Assembly (NCBI GenBank): GCA_022841545.1
Contig: JALHRF010000010.1
Location: 1-50,130 of the forward strand
Source: Bauldia sp.
GTDB taxonomy: Bacteria; Pseudomonadota; Alphaproteobacteria; Rhizobiales; Kaistiaceae
Direction: 5' to 3'
DNA length: 50,130 nt
Part shown: in pieces, positions 16,535 to 26,025 of the stretch
How positions within the stretch are numbered: the stretch's first letter is position 1
Layout of the letters: every line of letters begins with the position of its first letter
Program-made: the position numbers and the translations under genes
Notes under the pieces: model-generated
What the model was told of the DNA's origin: nothing
The model's input: the letters and a program-made list of their open reading frames with translations, nothing else
Databases searched by the model: none

Positions 16535-17077
16535 TCAGGCCTTCTGCGTGCCGCCGATGCTGATGCAGAGCAGCCGGCACGGCTCGTCATGGGGGACGCG
16601 CCAGCCGTGGCGGGTGCCGTTCTGGATCACCGTGTCGCCGGGATAGAGCGGGACCGTCACGCCGTCGTCGAGGCGCATCAGGCAGCGGCCCGAGAGCACG
16701 TAGACGAAGTCGATCGAGTCCGTCCGGTGCATGCCCGGGTCGTCCTTCTCCATCACGTCGAGGAGGCCGGGAAGGGCGCGCTCCGCCTCGGCGGTCGCCG
16801 CGGCGATGTCGAGACCGGCGGGCGGCGGCGTCGCCGCCGGCGGGATGGTGATGATCTCGAAGCGATAGCCGCCGGCCGGCGGGAACCACGAGCGATAGGG
16901 CGGCTCCATGCCGTCGTCCGGAAAAGCGGGCGGCTTGTCGTCACCCCAGAAGTAGAAAAACTCCGCTCCCGGCATCAGGTCCGGGGTGATGGCCTTGATC
17001 CGGCTGTCGCTCACGACCACCGATTTGCCCCCGGCGGAGGTTCCGGTCACGACCCGGCGTATGCCATCCTCATCCAC
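16535..17077 (-). CDS. Cupin domain-containing protein
   Basis: A 180-residue protein whose C-terminal half is a cupin barrel: HRTDSIDFVYVLSGRCLMRL (about 117-136) and PLYPGDTVIQNGTRHGWRVP (about 143-162) correspond to cupin motifs 1 and 2, although motif 1 has lost some of the usual metal ligands. The N-terminal part has FFYFWGDDKPPAFPDDG and may be a degenerate second barrel. The start is a GTG. Proteins with this architecture are annotated as cupins of unknown activity. It sits just downstream of ychF on the same strand (20-base gap), so it may share its transcript. Confidence 0.82.
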   Translation of the reverse strand: MDEDGIRRVVTGTSAGGKSVVVSDSRIKAITPDLMPGAEFFYFWGDDKPPAFPDDGMEPPYRSWFPPAGGYRFEIITIPPAATPPPAGLDIAAATAEAERALPGLLDVMEKDDPGMHRTDSIDFVYVLSGRCLMRLDDGVTVPLYPGDTVIQNGTRHGWRVPHDEPCRLLCISIGGTQKA

Positions 17078-17097
17078 AGGGCTGATCCCATTCGGGC

Positions 17098-18195
17098 CTA
17101 TACGTTGAACTTGAAAAGGAGCAGGTCCCCGTCCTTGACCACGTACTCCTTGCCTTCGTCCCGCGCCTTGCCGGCTTCCTTTGCCGCCTGCTCGCCGCCC
17201 AGCGCGATGAAGTCATCGTATGCGATGGTCTGGGCGCGGATGAAGCCCTTCTCGAAGTCGGTGTGGATAACCGCCGCCGCCTGCGGCGCCCGCGTCCCGG
17301 TCTCGATCGTCCAGGCCCGGACTTCCTTGGGGCCGGCGGTGAAATAGGTGACGAGGCCGAGGAGCGCATAGCCGGCGCGGATCAGCCGGTCGAGGCCGGG
17401 CTCCTCCAGCCCGAGCGAATCGAGGAAGTCGCGCTGTTCCCCGTCGGGAAGCTGCGCGATCTCGGCCTCGATCGCCGCGGAAATGACGACGCAGCCGGCA
17501 TGCTCCGCCTTCGCCATCGCCTCGACCCGCGCCGACAGCGCGTTGCCGGTGGCGGCGGATGCCTCCTCGACATTGGCGACGTAGAGCACGGGCTTCGCGG
17601 TGAGGAGGTTGAGGGCGCGGAAGGCCGCTGCCTCGGTTGGCGGGATTTCCGCCGTCCGCGCCGGTTTCCCCGCGTTGAGCGCGGCCAGCGCCGCGTCCAT
17701 CAGCGCCACCTCGGCCTTGGCTTCCTTGTCGCCGGTCTGGGCGCGCTTCCGAAGCGGCGTCACCCGCCGCTCGAGGCTCGAGAGGTCGGCGAGCATCAAC
17801 TCGGTGTTCACCGTCTCGGCGTCCGACACCGGGTCCACCCTGCCCTCGACATGGGTCACGTCGCCGCCCTCGAAGCATCGCAGCACATGCACGATCGCGT
17901 CGACTTCGCGGATGTTGGCGAGGAACTGGTTGCCCAGGCCCTCGCCCTTCGAGGCGCCGCGCACCAGCCCGGCGATGTCGACGAAGCTTATCCGCGTCGG
18001 CACGATCTGCTGCGGCTTGGCGATCGCGGCTATCGCGGAGAGGCGCGGATCGGGCACCGCCACCTCGCCGGTGTTCGGCTCGATGGTGCAGAACGGATAG
18101 TTCGCTGCCTGCGCCAGCGCGGTTCGCGTCAGCGCGTTGAAGAGTGTCGACTTACCGACGTTCGGCAGGCCGACGATGCCGCAGGTGAAGCCCAT
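17098..18195 (-). CDS. ychF: Redox-regulated ATPase YchF
   Basis: A 365-residue member of the Obg-related P-loop family, the length of E. coli YchF (363). The G1 loop is GLPNVGKST (residues 9-17), G3 is [20 protein letters not shown] (about 69-88), and the NVEE motif in [10 protein letters not shown] replaces the canonical NKxD, which explains the ATP preference known for YchF. The C-terminal TGS domain is complete, ending [10 protein letters not shown]. YchF associates with ribosomes and modulates the oxidative stress response. I begin at ATG 18195, where the G domain begins; sequence upstream in frame is not family-like. It belongs to the minus-strand translation gene series with pth and rplY. 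Confidence 0.97.
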   Translation of the reverse strand: MGFTCGIVGLPNVGKSTLFNALTRTALAQAANYPFCTIEPNTGEVAVPDPRLSAIAAIAKPQQIVPTRISFVDIAGLVRGASKGEGLGNQFLANIREVDAIVHVLRCFEGGDVTHVEGRVDPVSDAETVNTELMLADLSSLERRVTPLRKRAQTGDKEAKAEVALMDAALAALNAGKPARTAEIPPTEAAAFRALNLLTAKPVLYVANVEEASAATGNALSARVEAMAKAEHAGCVVISAAIEAEIAQLPDGEQRDFLDSLGLEEPGLDRLIRAGYALLGLVTYFTAGPKEVRAWTIETGTRAPQAAAVIHTDFEKGFIRAQTIAYDDFIALGGEQAAKEAGKARDEGKEYVVKDGDLLLFKFNV

Positions 18196-18323
18196 GCGCT
18201 TTCGAAAGTCCGATCTGATGCAAGGATGGCGCGTTGTTGGCAGACCGGCCGGCGCAACGCAAGTGCGATACGAGCCCCGCGGCATGGCGTGCAAACCCGG
18301 CCGGACACGGTAGTCTCGATGCG

Positions 18324-19127
18324 ATGAACGCCGGCCGCCGAACCCTGTCCGACAGCATCGAACGAATCTTCCGCCGGGATCGCATCGTCGTTCTCGGCGC
18401 CCTCGGCGCGGTGGTCCTGCTGGCGGCGGCCTACACGGTCGCCGGGCCGGGCATGGACCTCGCGATGAGCGGCGATCTCGGCGGCGCGATCATGGTGCCG
18501 GCCGTCTGGTCTCCGGGCTATGCCGCGCTCATGTTCGCCATGTGGTGGATCATGATGGTGGCGATGATGGTGCCGAGCGCCGCGCCGATGGTGCTGCTGG
18601 TCGCGGCCGTTGCCCGGCGGCAGTCGGCGCCCGAGCCGCCATTGGCCACGGTGGCGGCCTTCGTCGGCGGATATCTGGTCGTGTGGGGGGCGTTCAGCCT
18701 TGCCGCGACGCTTCTGCAATGGGGCCTCGAGGCCTTGCTCCTCGTCTCGCCGATGGGCATGGCGAGCACGACGCCCATCTTGGCCGGCGCGCTCCTCATT
18801 GCCGCCGGCCTCTACCAGCTGACGCCGCTGAAGCGCGCCTGCCTCGGCCGCTGCCGCCATCCCCTCGGCTTCGTCGCCACGCATTGGCGCCCGGGCGGAT
18901 GGGGTGCGTTCCGCATGGGCCTGCTTCATGGCCTCTGGTGCCTCGGCTGCTGCTGGGCGCTCATGCTGCTGCTCTTTGTCGGCGGAGTGATGAACCTCGT
19001 CTGGGTCGCCGGAATCGCTCTCTTCGTGCTTGTCGAGAAGACCGCGCCCTTCGGCAACGTTCTCGGCTATCTTGCCGGTATCGCTATGACGGGCTGGGGC
19101 GTCGCCCTGCTCGTCGGGATCGTGTGA
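18324..19127 (+). CDS. DUF2182 polytopic membrane protein
   Basis: A 267-residue integral membrane protein of the DUF2182 family, with about six or seven helices. The diagnostic Met-rich helix [20 protein letters not shown] spans about 70-89. Cysteine clusters follow at CLGRCRHP (about 174-181) and in [12 protein letters not shown] (about 211-222). The methionines and cysteines suggest soft-metal binding, possibly copper; that is inference from composition. DUF2182 genes are repeatedly found next to DUF1326 genes, and here the DUF1326 gene follows after 19 bases, so the two probably form an operon. The ATG at 18324 precedes the first charged segment and helix. Confidence 0.9.
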   Translation: MNAGRRTLSDSIERIFRRDRIVVLGALGAVVLLAAAYTVAGPGMDLAMSGDLGGAIMVPAVWSPGYAALMFAMWWIMMVAMMVPSAAPMVLLVAAVARRQSAPEPPLATVAAFVGGYLVVWGAFSLAATLLQWGLEALLLVSPMGMASTTPILAGALLIAAGLYQLTPLKRACLGRCRHPLGFVATHWRPGGWGAFRMGLLHGLWCLGCCWALMLLLFVGGVMNLVWVAGIALFVLVEKTAPFGNVLGYLAGIAMTGWGVALLVGIV

Positions 19128-19146
19128 AGCGGAGGAAATCGGGCCA

Positions 19147-19794
19147 ATGGCGCGCGTCGACTGGTATGTCGAGGGGGCGAAGCTCGGCAACTGCAACTGC
19201 GATCCCTCCTGCCCCTGCCAGTTCGAGGGGCTGCCGACCCATGGCGGGTGCGAGGGGATCGAGGTCGCCCGGATCGATCGCGGGCACTTCGGCGAGACGC
19301 GGCTCGATGGCTTGTGCTTCGCGCTCTTCTATCGCTGGCCCGGCCCGATCTTCGAGGGCGGCGGCGAGATGCAGGCGGTCATCGACGACCGCGCCAATGA
19401 GGCCCAGCGCCGGGCCCTGCACACGATCCTTCACGGCGGCGAAACGAAGGAGGCGGGTACCCACTGGTGGGTGTTCCACGCGATGTCGCAGACGGTCCAC
19501 GAGGCGCTCTACCGGCCGATCGATTTCTCGATCGATGTCGACGGTCGGACGGCCAGCGCCCGCATCCCGGAACTCCTCGAGGCGAGCGGCCGGCCGATCC
19601 GGAACGCTTTCGACGGCAAGCCCCACCGCATCCGCATCGACCTGCCCTCCGGAATCGAGTTCGAGATCGCGGAGATCGGCAATGCGTCGACCGAGCTCGG
19701 CGGCGCCATCCCGCTCTCGCTCGCCGACAGCTATGGGCAGTTCAACCGCTTCAACCTGTCGGGGGAGGGGATCGTCCGCCGCCGCAGCGCGTGA
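19147..19794 (+). CDS. DUF1326 domain-containing protein
   Basis: A 215-residue soluble protein of family DUF1326. The N-terminus has the family's four-cysteine motif NCNCDPSCPCQFEG (Cys 16, 18, 22 and 24), a plausible metal site, followed by HGGCEGIEVARIDRGHFG and a beta-rich remainder, including HWWVFHAMSQTVHEALYRPI. There is no signal peptide, so it should act in the cytoplasm or at the inner face of the membrane. The upstream DUF2182 gene encodes a membrane protein rich in Met and Cys, so the pair may move or buffer a metal. No biochemical role is established as far as I know. Confidence 0.92.
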   Translation: MARVDWYVEGAKLGNCNCDPSCPCQFEGLPTHGGCEGIEVARIDRGHFGETRLDGLCFALFYRWPGPIFEGGGEMQAVIDDRANEAQRRALHTILHGGETKEAGTHWWVFHAMSQTVHEALYRPIDFSIDVDGRTASARIPELLEASGRPIRNAFDGKPHRIRIDLPSGIEFEIAEIGNASTELGGAIPLSLADSYGQFNRFNLSGEGIVRRRSA

Positions 19795-19909
19795 TCCGAT
19801 CCGGGCGGTCGTGGATCGGGGGTGGCCACCGGACCGCAGCGCGCTACACTCGTCTCGTACCGCACCTGGTTGAGTGCCGCTGAAATCGGAACGGGAGGAG
19901 ACCTTCGAG

Positions 19910-20869
19910 ATGAGATGGACCGGCATACGGATCATGGGGGGCGGCGCTGTCGCCTTCGCGCTCGCGTTCGGCATTGCCCCGCCGGCGGTGGCACAGCAAT
20001 TCATCAACGTCCTCACCGGGGGCACCAGCGGCGTCTACTACCCGCTCGGCGTCGCGCTTTCCACGATCTATGCCGCCGAGTTCCCCGATGCGAAGACCCA
20101 GGTCCAGGCCACCAAGGCTTCGGTTGAGAACCTCAATCTCCTGCAGCAGGGCCGCGGCGAGATCGCCTTCGCCCTGGGCGATTCGGTCCAGCTCGCCTGG
20201 GAAGGCAATACCGAGGTGGGTTTCCCCGGGAAGCTCGACAAGCTCCGCGCCATCGCCGCCATCTATCCCAACTACGTTCAGGTCGTCGCGAGCGCGGATT
20301 CGGGCGTCGCCACGCTGGCCGACCTCAAGGGGAAGAGCCTCTCGGTCGGCGCACCCAAATCGGGCACCGAGCTCAACGCCCGCGCCATCTTCGAGGCTGC
20401 CGGCCTCACCTATGACGATCTCAGCCGGGCGGAGTACCTTCCTTTCGGCGAGTCGGTGGAACTGATGAAGAACCGCCAGCTCGACGCCACGCTGCAGTCG
20501 GCCGGCCTTGGCGTCGCCTCGATCCGCGACCTCGCGACATCGATTCCGATCACGATCGTCGCGGTGCCGGCGGACATCGTCGCGGCGATCGGCGCCCCGT
20601 ATACGGCCGCCGTCATCCCGGCCGGCACCTATGAGGGGCAGACGGCGGATGTCCCCACCGCCGCCATCACCAACATCCTCGTCACCCATGCCGACCTCGA
20701 CGACGAGACCGTCTACCGGATGACCAAGGCGCTGTTCGAGAACCTCGATGAGATGAGCGCCGCCCACGCCGCCGCCCAGGCGATCTCGATCGACGCGGCA
20801 ACGGACGGGCTGCCCATCCCGCTCCATCCCGGCGCCGAGCGCTACTACAAGGAACAGGGCAAGCTTTGA
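19910..20869 (+). CDS. TAXI family TRAP transporter solute-binding protein
   Basis: A 319-residue secreted binding protein. ATG 19910 is preceded by GGGAGGAG and gives a clean signal peptide ending PAVAQQ (about residue 29). The mature N-terminus FINVLTGGTSGVYYPLGVAL is the hallmark of the TAXI (TRAP-associated extracytoplasmic immunogenic) family, and LKGKSLSVGAPKSGTELNAR near the middle is the usual second ligand-binding block. TAXI proteins deliver organic anions, glutamate among the reported ligands, to a fused TRAP permease, which is the next gene. The stop codon overlaps the permease start. The ligand here is not predictable. Confidence 0.95.
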   Translation: MRWTGIRIMGGGAVAFALAFGIAPPAVAQQFINVLTGGTSGVYYPLGVALSTIYAAEFPDAKTQVQATKASVENLNLLQQGRGEIAFALGDSVQLAWEGNTEVGFPGKLDKLRAIAAIYPNYVQVVASADSGVATLADLKGKSLSVGAPKSGTELNARAIFEAAGLTYDDLSRAEYLPFGESVELMKNRQLDATLQSAGLGVASIRDLATSIPITIVAVPADIVAAIGAPYTAAVIPAGTYEGQTADVPTAAITNILVTHADLDDETVYRMTKALFENLDEMSAAHAAAQAISIDAATDGLPIPLHPGAERYYKEQGKL

Positions 20870-23040
20870 GCGGCGCCGGGCCGGGCCCGGCCCGCCCGCC
20901 TGTCCCGGCCGGCGCGCCTCTGAGCCCGCCGACAGGAGTCGAGCCCTCGCATCCCCCGACGGCGGGATCGGCCGAGGCGGGCCTGTACGACCCGCTCGCG
21001 GAGAGTTTCCCCGCGAGCCGCGAGGGCCGGCTCCTGTTCTTCATCGCCGTCGCGTTCAGCACCTTCCAGGTGCTGACCGCGCTCGGATTGCTGGCCCTGC
21101 CCAGCCAGATCGTGCGGGCGGTCCATGTCGGTTTCCTCCTGCTGCTCGCCTTTCCGCTGATTGCCGCGGCGCGGCGCAATCCCGGCTGGATCAGGGTGCT
21201 GTCCTGGGTCGCGGCTTTGCTCGGCGCTGCCGCCGCGCTCTACCAATGGGTCTTCTACCGGGAGCTCATCGTCCGCTCCGGATATCCGACCGATCTCGAC
21301 CTCGTCGTCGGGTCCGTCCTCCTCGTCGTCCTGCTCGTCGCGTCCTGGCGCGCGCTCGGCGCGGCGCTGCCGATCCTGTCCGGCGCCTTTCTCGCCTACT
21401 GCCTCCTTGGCCAGCACCTGCCGCCGCCGCTCGGTCATCGCGGCTACGATTTCTCGCAGGTCATCGACCACATGGCCTTCGGCACCGAGGGCGTCTACGG
21501 CATCCCCATCTACGTCTCGTCGACCTACATCTTCCTCTTCATCCTGTTCGGCGCCTTTCTCGAGCGGGCGGGCATGATCCGGCTCTTCACCGATGTCGCG
21601 CTCGGCCTCGTCGGCCATGCGCGCGGCGGCCCGGCCAAGGTGGCGGTGGTCTCGTCGGCGCTGATGGGCACGATCTCGGGTTCCGGCGTCGCCAATGTCG
21701 TCACCACCGGCCAGTTCACCATCCCGCTGATGAAGCGCTTCGGCTACAAGGCCGCCTTCGCCGGCGGGGTGGAGGCGACCGCCTCGATGGGCGGCCAGAT
21801 CATGCCGCCGGTGATGGGGGCGGTCGCCTTCATCATGGCCGAGACCCTCGACGTCGCCTATGCCGAGATCGTCAAGGCGGCGATCGTTCCGGCGCTCCTC
21901 TATTTCGGATCGGCGTTCTGGATGGTGCATCTCGAGGCGGGCCGCCGCGGGCTCCTCGGGCTGCCGAAGGACCAGTGCCCCTCGGCCATCGCGGCGCTTC
22001 GCGCGCGCTGGTACCTCGTGCTGCCGCTCGCGGCGCTCGTCTTCCTGCTCTTCTCCGGCTACACGCCGCTCTTCGCCGGCTCCGTCGGCCTGGCGCTTAC
22101 GGCGATGCTCATCCTCGGCACCGCCATCGCCATCGGCCTGCCGACCATGGCGATCCGCATCGTCTTCTGGATCGGACTGGGGCTCGTCGCTGCGGCCTTC
22201 CTCAACTACGGCGTCACGGTTCTCGCCGGCGCGCTTGTCGCGCTGGTGGCCTGGAATTTCGTCACGGCCGGCGGGCGCGAGACGCTCCGGCTCTCCCTCG
22301 ACAGCCTCGCCGAGGGCGCCAAGACGGCGATCCCCGTCGGCATCGCCTGCGCCACCGTCGGCATCATCGTCGGCACCATGACGCTGACCGGGCTCGCAAC
22401 CACCTTCGGCCAGTTCATCGTCTCCGTCGGCGGAACCAGCCTGTTCCTGTCGCTGGTGCTCACCATGATCGCCTGCCTGATCCTCGGCATGGGCGTGCCG
22501 ACCATCCCGAACTACATCATCACCGCCTCGCTCGCCGGGCCGGCCCTCCTTCAACTCGGCGTGCCGCTCATCGTCAGCCACATGTTCGTCTTCTACTTCG
22601 GCATCCTTGCCGACCTCACGCCGCCGGTGGCCCTCGCGGCCTTTGCCGCCGCCCCGATCGCCAAGGAAAGCGGCATGAAGATCGGCGTCCAGGCGGTGAA
22701 GATCGCGCTCGCCGGGTTCGTCATTCCCTTCATGGCGGTCTACTCGCCGGCGCTGATGCTGCAGGAAGGGGGGCCGCTGGCCGCAGCGATCGGCTTCCCG
22801 GCGGCGGTCGCCTACATCGTCTTCAAGGCCTGTCTCGCGATCATGCTCTGGGGGGCGGCGGCGATCGGGTTTCTGACGCGTCCGCTCGCCCTGTGGGAGC
22901 GGGCGCTGGCCACGGCGGCCGCCTTCACCCTCGTCGCCGCATTGCCGATCACCGACGAGATCGGCTTCGCCCTGTCCGCCCTCTTCCTCGGCCAGCTCTA
23001 CTGGCGGGCGCGCAGGCAGGCCGCGCGGGTCTCGGGGTGA
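20866..23040 (+). CDS. TRAP transporter permease, fused 4TM/12TM subunits
   Basis: A 724-residue polytopic protein in which the small (DctQ-like) and large (DctM-like) TRAP membrane subunits are fused, as is the rule in TAXI systems. The large-subunit core is seen as GTISGSGVANVVTTGQFTIP (about 268-287), MGGQIMPPVMGAVAFIMAE, and later LGMGVPTIPNYIITASLAGP (about 541-560) with ADLTPPVALAAFAAAP. The TTG start at 20866 overlaps the binding protein stop. The first 45 residues are Pro/Gly-rich and probably disordered, so a later start is possible. Transport should be driven by an ion gradient. Confidence 0.95.
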   Translation: MSGAGPGPARPPVPAGAPLSPPTGVEPSHPPTAGSAEAGLYDPLAESFPASREGRLLFFIAVAFSTFQVLTALGLLALPSQIVRAVHVGFLLLLAFPLIAAARRNPGWIRVLSWVAALLGAAAALYQWVFYRELIVRSGYPTDLDLVVGSVLLVVLLVASWRALGAALPILSGAFLAYCLLGQHLPPPLGHRGYDFSQVIDHMAFGTEGVYGIPIYVSSTYIFLFILFGAFLERAGMIRLFTDVALGLVGHARGGPAKVAVVSSALMGTISGSGVANVVTTGQFTIPLMKRFGYKAAFAGGVEATASMGGQIMPPVMGAVAFIMAETLDVAYAEIVKAAIVPALLYFGSAFWMVHLEAGRRGLLGLPKDQCPSAIAALRARWYLVLPLAALVFLLFSGYTPLFAGSVGLALTAMLILGTAIAIGLPTMAIRIVFWIGLGLVAAAFLNYGVTVLAGALVALVAWNFVTAGGRETLRLSLDSLAEGAKTAIPVGIACATVGIIVGTMTLTGLATTFGQFIVSVGGTSLFLSLVLTMIACLILGMGVPTIPNYIITASLAGPALLQLGVPLIVSHMFVFYFGILADLTPPVALAAFAAAPIAKESGMKIGVQAVKIALAGFVIPFMAVYSPALMLQEGGPLAAAIGFPAAVAYIVFKACLAIMLWGAAAIGFLTRPLALWERALATAAAFTLVAALPITDEIGFALSALFLGQLYWRARRQAARVSG

Positions 23041-23393
23041 GCCTCTGCATCGCTCTTGGCGGCAAGGTGGTGATGCTTGCCGTCTCGACCTTCACCCTCT
23101 CCTGGACGCACAGCGTCGAGAAGACGGCGTGGACGGAGCGATGGGACGTCACGCCGGCGGGACTTGTCGTCACCGAAGCGAGGATCGAGGGCTCGGGCGC
23201 CGGCATGGAGCCGCCGGACGGCGCGGTGTTCGATGGTTCGGGCTGGACCTTCCGCCCGCCGCCGCTGCCGCAGGAGCGGTTGGTCCTCGCCGATTCCGGC
23301 GCAACCGGACCGTGGACCCTCTGCGCCGGGACCGACTGCAGAGTGCTCGGCGAGGGGAGCGGCGAGCCCATCGTCCTGTCGGCCTGCCCATAG
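23037..23393 (+). CDS. DUF1850 domain-containing protein
   Basis: A 118-residue protein starting at GTG 23037, which overlaps the TRAP permease stop by four bases (GTGA). The hallmarks of DUF1850 are complete: FTLSWTHSVEKTAWTERWDV (about 22-41), EARIEGSGAGMEPPDG (about 49-64), a W/P-rich middle, and a paired-cysteine end, LCAGTDCRVL. An N-terminal hydrophobic stretch suggests an anchor or uncleaved signal. DUF1850 proteins nearly always follow TAXI-type TRAP permeases, so it is probably an accessory part of that transporter, but its role has not been shown. Confidence 0.93.
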   Translation: MSLCIALGGKVVMLAVSTFTLSWTHSVEKTAWTERWDVTPAGLVVTEARIEGSGAGMEPPDGAVFDGSGWTFRPPPLPQERLVLADSGATGPWTLCAGTDCRVLGEGSGEPIVLSACP

Positions 23394-23435
23394 CGGCTCA
23401 GGCGAATTGGGAGAAGCAGCGGCTCGGACGACGGC

Positions 23436-24161
23436 TCAGCCGCCGAAGAGCTTCTTGAGGCCGCGGGCGAGCGGACCGCCGCTTTCCGGGGTCGCTGCCG
23501 GCGTCGCCGTGGCTTCGGCCGGCTTGGAGCCGGCAGGGACCTCGGCGTCCTTTCCCGACGCCTTTACGGGCTTGCCCTTTGCCTTCTTCTCCTCGCCGCC
23601 GAGCGTCTCGTGGATGCGGTTGGCGAAGGTGTTGTCCTTGCCCTCGGCGAGGAGAGGCGCATTGTCCGCGATCGCGTCGATCAGCGGCTCAAGCCAGATG
23701 CGGTCGGCCTTGGCGAAGTCATGGAGCACATGGTGCGGCACCATCTCCTTGACGCCGGGATGGCCGACGCCGATCCGCATGCGCCGGTAGCCGTCGCCGA
23801 TCGCTCCGCTGGTCGATCGCAGGCCATTGTGTCCGCCGCTTCCGCCGCCGGCCTTCATGCGGAGCTTGCCCGGCGGCAGGTCGACCTCGTCGTGTATGAC
23901 GAGCACGTCGGCCGGCGCGAGCTTGTAGAAGTTCATCGCCTCGCCGACCGAGCGGCCGGACTCGTTCATGTAGGTCAGCGGCTTGAGGAGCAGCACCTTC
24001 TCGCCGCCGAGCGACCCCTCGGCCACGTCGCCGCGAAAACGCCGCCGCCACGGGCTGAACCCGTGGCGGCGGTAAATGGCGTCGACGGCCATGAAGCCGA
24101 CATTGTGCCGGTGCCCGGAATAGTCCGGGCCCGGGTTGCCGAGGCCGGCGATGAGCAGCAT
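23436..24161 (-). CDS. pth: Peptidyl-tRNA hydrolase
   Basis: A 241-residue Pth. Essential residues are in place: [18 protein letters not shown] (6-23, with the substrate-binding Asn and catalytic His), [12 protein letters not shown] (about 58-69), [11 protein letters not shown] (about 88-98, catalytic Asp), and GGHNGLRS (about 108-115). It recycles peptidyl-tRNA released from stalled ribosomes. The core ends near residue 190; the remaining 50 residues are a Lys/Ala/Pro-rich tail, [20 protein letters not shown] and on, an extension common in rhizobial Pth proteins. GGGAG precedes the ATG. It lies 33 bases downstream of rplY and is very probably cotranscribed with it. Confidence 0.97.
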   Translation of the reverse strand: MLLIAGLGNPGPDYSGHRHNVGFMAVDAIYRRHGFSPWRRRFRGDVAEGSLGGEKVLLLKPLTYMNESGRSVGEAMNFYKLAPADVLVIHDEVDLPPGKLRMKAGGGSGGHNGLRSTSGAIGDGYRRMRIGVGHPGVKEMVPHHVLHDFAKADRIWLEPLIDAIADNAPLLAEGKDNTFANRIHETLGGEEKKAKGKPVKASGKDAEVPAGSKPAEATATPAATPESGGPLARGLKKLFGG

Positions 24162-24194
24162 CGGACCGCTCCCGGCAGGCCGCGTGTCGTGCGG

Positions 24195-24890
24195 CTACTT
24201 CTTGCCGTCGGTTTTCGCGCCGTCGGCCTTCTTGGCGTCGCCGCCTTCGGCCTTGGCGTCGGCGCCTTCGGCAACTGCGGCCGGGCCCGAGGCCGCCGCT
24301 GCGGCAGCGCGGAGCTCTTCCTTCACGCCCGCGGGCGCCGCGATCGTGGCGATCGTGAAGTCGCGGGCGATGGTGGGCCGCACGCCTTCGGGCAGCCCGA
24401 CCGACGAGATGTGAAGCGAGTCGTTGATCTCGAGCCCGGCCAGATCGGCGACGATCTTGTCCGGAATGCCGTCCGCGGGGCAGAGCAGCTCGACACGGTG
24501 GCGGACGACGTTGAGCACGCCGCCACGCTTGATGCCGGGCGAATCCGCCTCGTTGATGAACTGCACCGGTATCTCGACCTTGATCGTCGACCCGGCCACG
24601 ATGCGGAGGAAATCGACATGCAGCGGCCGGTCGCTGACCGGGTCGAGCTGGAAGTCGCGGGGAAGCGTGCGGATCGTCTCGCCGTTCACCTTGATCTCGG
24701 CGACGGTGGTGAGGAACCCTCCGCCGTGAATCTTGAAGAAGACGTCGCGGTCGGACAGGTGGATCGCGACCGGCGGCTCCTTGCCGCCGTAAATGACTGC
24801 GGGGATCTGGCCCTCGCGACGGACTGCTCTGGCGGCCCCCTTGCCCACCTTTTCGCGAACCGTCGCCGTGAGCTCGTAGCTGGCGCCCAT
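24195..24890 (-). CDS. rplY: 50S ribosomal protein L25/general stress protein Ctc
   Basis: A 231-residue L25 of the long CTC type. The N-terminal 5S rRNA-binding barrel includes [20 protein letters not shown] (about 15-34) and [20 protein letters not shown] (about 78-97). The CTC beta domain follows, and a low-complexity Ala/Lys/Asp tail ends the protein. AAGGAG sits seven bases before the ATG, a strong ribosome binding site fitting high expression. Followed by pth in the same direction, the usual alphaproteobacterial order. The upstream 24891-25067 interval holds a hairpin that may terminate the outer membrane protein transcript. Confidence 0.96.
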   Translation of the reverse strand: MGASYELTATVREKVGKGAARAVRREGQIPAVIYGGKEPPVAIHLSDRDVFFKIHGGGFLTTVAEIKVNGETIRTLPRDFQLDPVSDRPLHVDFLRIVAGSTIKVEIPVQFINEADSPGIKRGGVLNVVRHRVELLCPADGIPDKIVADLAGLEINDSLHISSVGLPEGVRPTIARDFTIATIAAPAGVKEELRAAAAAASGPAAVAEGADAKAEGGDAKKADGAKTDGKK

Positions 24891-24917
24891 CGGACAACTC
24901 CTTGATGTTGCTTTGAT

Positions 24918-24941
24918 AAACCCGCCCCGTTGGCGGGCTTT
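24918..24941 (-). terminator. Possible intrinsic terminator after the outer membrane protein gene
   Basis: CCCGCC (24921-24926) pairs with GGCGGG (24932-24937) around a short loop, with AAA on one side and TTTA on the other, so it could work weakly in either direction. It lies about 130 bases beyond the stop of the minus-strand outer membrane protein gene and about 30 bases upstream of rplY. The U-run is short, so it could equally be part of the rplY leader. Confidence 0.4.
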
Positions 24942-25067
24942 ATGGCCTGCGTTGCCTCCAGGGGTGTCGGCGCGGCCGCGGGGTATATAGACGATGCGCG
25001 CAAGGCGCGCAATGTCGGGCTCCGGCGCGGACTTGCCCGGCCGGCGGCCTGTGGGCTCGAATGCGGT

Positions 25068-25778
25068 TCAGAACTTGTAGGCGACGCCCAGCCGGACCAC
25101 GCTGGTCGTGTTCTCGGTCTTCATCTTGGTCGTCGGGAAGAACGGCTTGAGGGCACCCGACGTGCTGCCGTAGTCGGTGTAGCGGTATTCGATGCGGGTG
25201 ATCCAGCGCGGCGCGACGGCGAAGTCCCAGCCCGCGCCGACGGTCCAGCCGGTGAGCGTTTCGGAATAGCCGCAACAGGCGGGCTTCGGCAGCGGGCCGC
25301 CCTCGAAGTCGTAGCCGGCAAAAGCGACGCCGCCGGTCGCGTAGAGGAGCGAGCGCCCGAAGGCGGCGCCGAGACGGGCGCGGATCGAGGCGTCCCAGTC
25401 CATGCTGGCCGAGCCGGTGGAGGTGAGGCCGCTCCTGTCGGTGTAGCTGCCGTTGAGATCGGCCGCCTCGATATCGCCTTCGAAACCGACGACCACGTTG
25501 TTCCACTGGAAATTATAGCCGGCATAGACGCCGCCGAGCACGCCGTCCGGGTCTGAGTTGCCCGAGGGCGCACCGCCCCCCGGGCCGCCGACATACTCGT
25601 GCGATGTCGACCCCCAGCCATAGCCGACCGCCGCGCCGAAATAGGCGCCGGCGAAGGTGAACGGAGTCTCGCTGATCGGAACGACAGACACGGGGGCGGG
25701 GGCCGCGAGGTCGGCGGCAAGGGCGCTCGTCCCGCACAGCGGCAGCGCGAGCATCAGTGCGATCAGCTTGACGTTCAT
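25068..25778 (-). CDS. Outer membrane beta-barrel protein (Omp25/RopB-like)
   Basis: A 236-residue outer membrane protein. I start at ATG 25778 (MNVKLIALMLALPLCGTSAL), a typical signal peptide cleaved after ALAA. The mature part begins ADLAAPAPVSVVPISETPFT, then alternates short beta strands such as FAGAYFGAAVGYGWGSTS and VLGGVYAGYNFQWNNVVVGF, and ends RLGVAYKF with a terminal Phe as needed for BAM insertion. This matches the eight-stranded Omp25/Omp31/RopB porin-like family of Hyphomicrobiales, usually abundant surface proteins. There is no pore-lining evidence in the sequence. About 250 bases without a gene separate it from the divergent VOC gene. Confidence 0.9.
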   Translation of the reverse strand: MNVKLIALMLALPLCGTSALAADLAAPAPVSVVPISETPFTFAGAYFGAAVGYGWGSTSHEYVGGPGGGAPSGNSDPDGVLGGVYAGYNFQWNNVVVGFEGDIEAADLNGSYTDRSGLTSTGSASMDWDASIRARLGAAFGRSLLYATGGVAFAGYDFEGGPLPKPACCGYSETLTGWTVGAGWDFAVAPRWITRIEYRYTDYGSTSGALKPFFPTTKMKTENTTSVVRLGVAYKF

Positions 25779-26025
25779 GGCGCACCCCCGATCGTCTAAT
25801 CCCAGCCAGACTACACCCGACTTGCGCGCATGGGTGTGCCCTTCAGGCAACATCGCGTAGCAAAGAGTCTTCGCAGGGCCGCCGGTCTGCGCCAGCGGTC
25901 ACAAGGTCCACCGCCGCCGGTGCCCGCCACAGGTGCGTCAGGTTAGGGCGCTATGGTCACAGGTCTGATATGATCGCCCGCAACGATACGCGCGCATTCT
26001 GATCGCAGTCACGGAGGAGACACGC

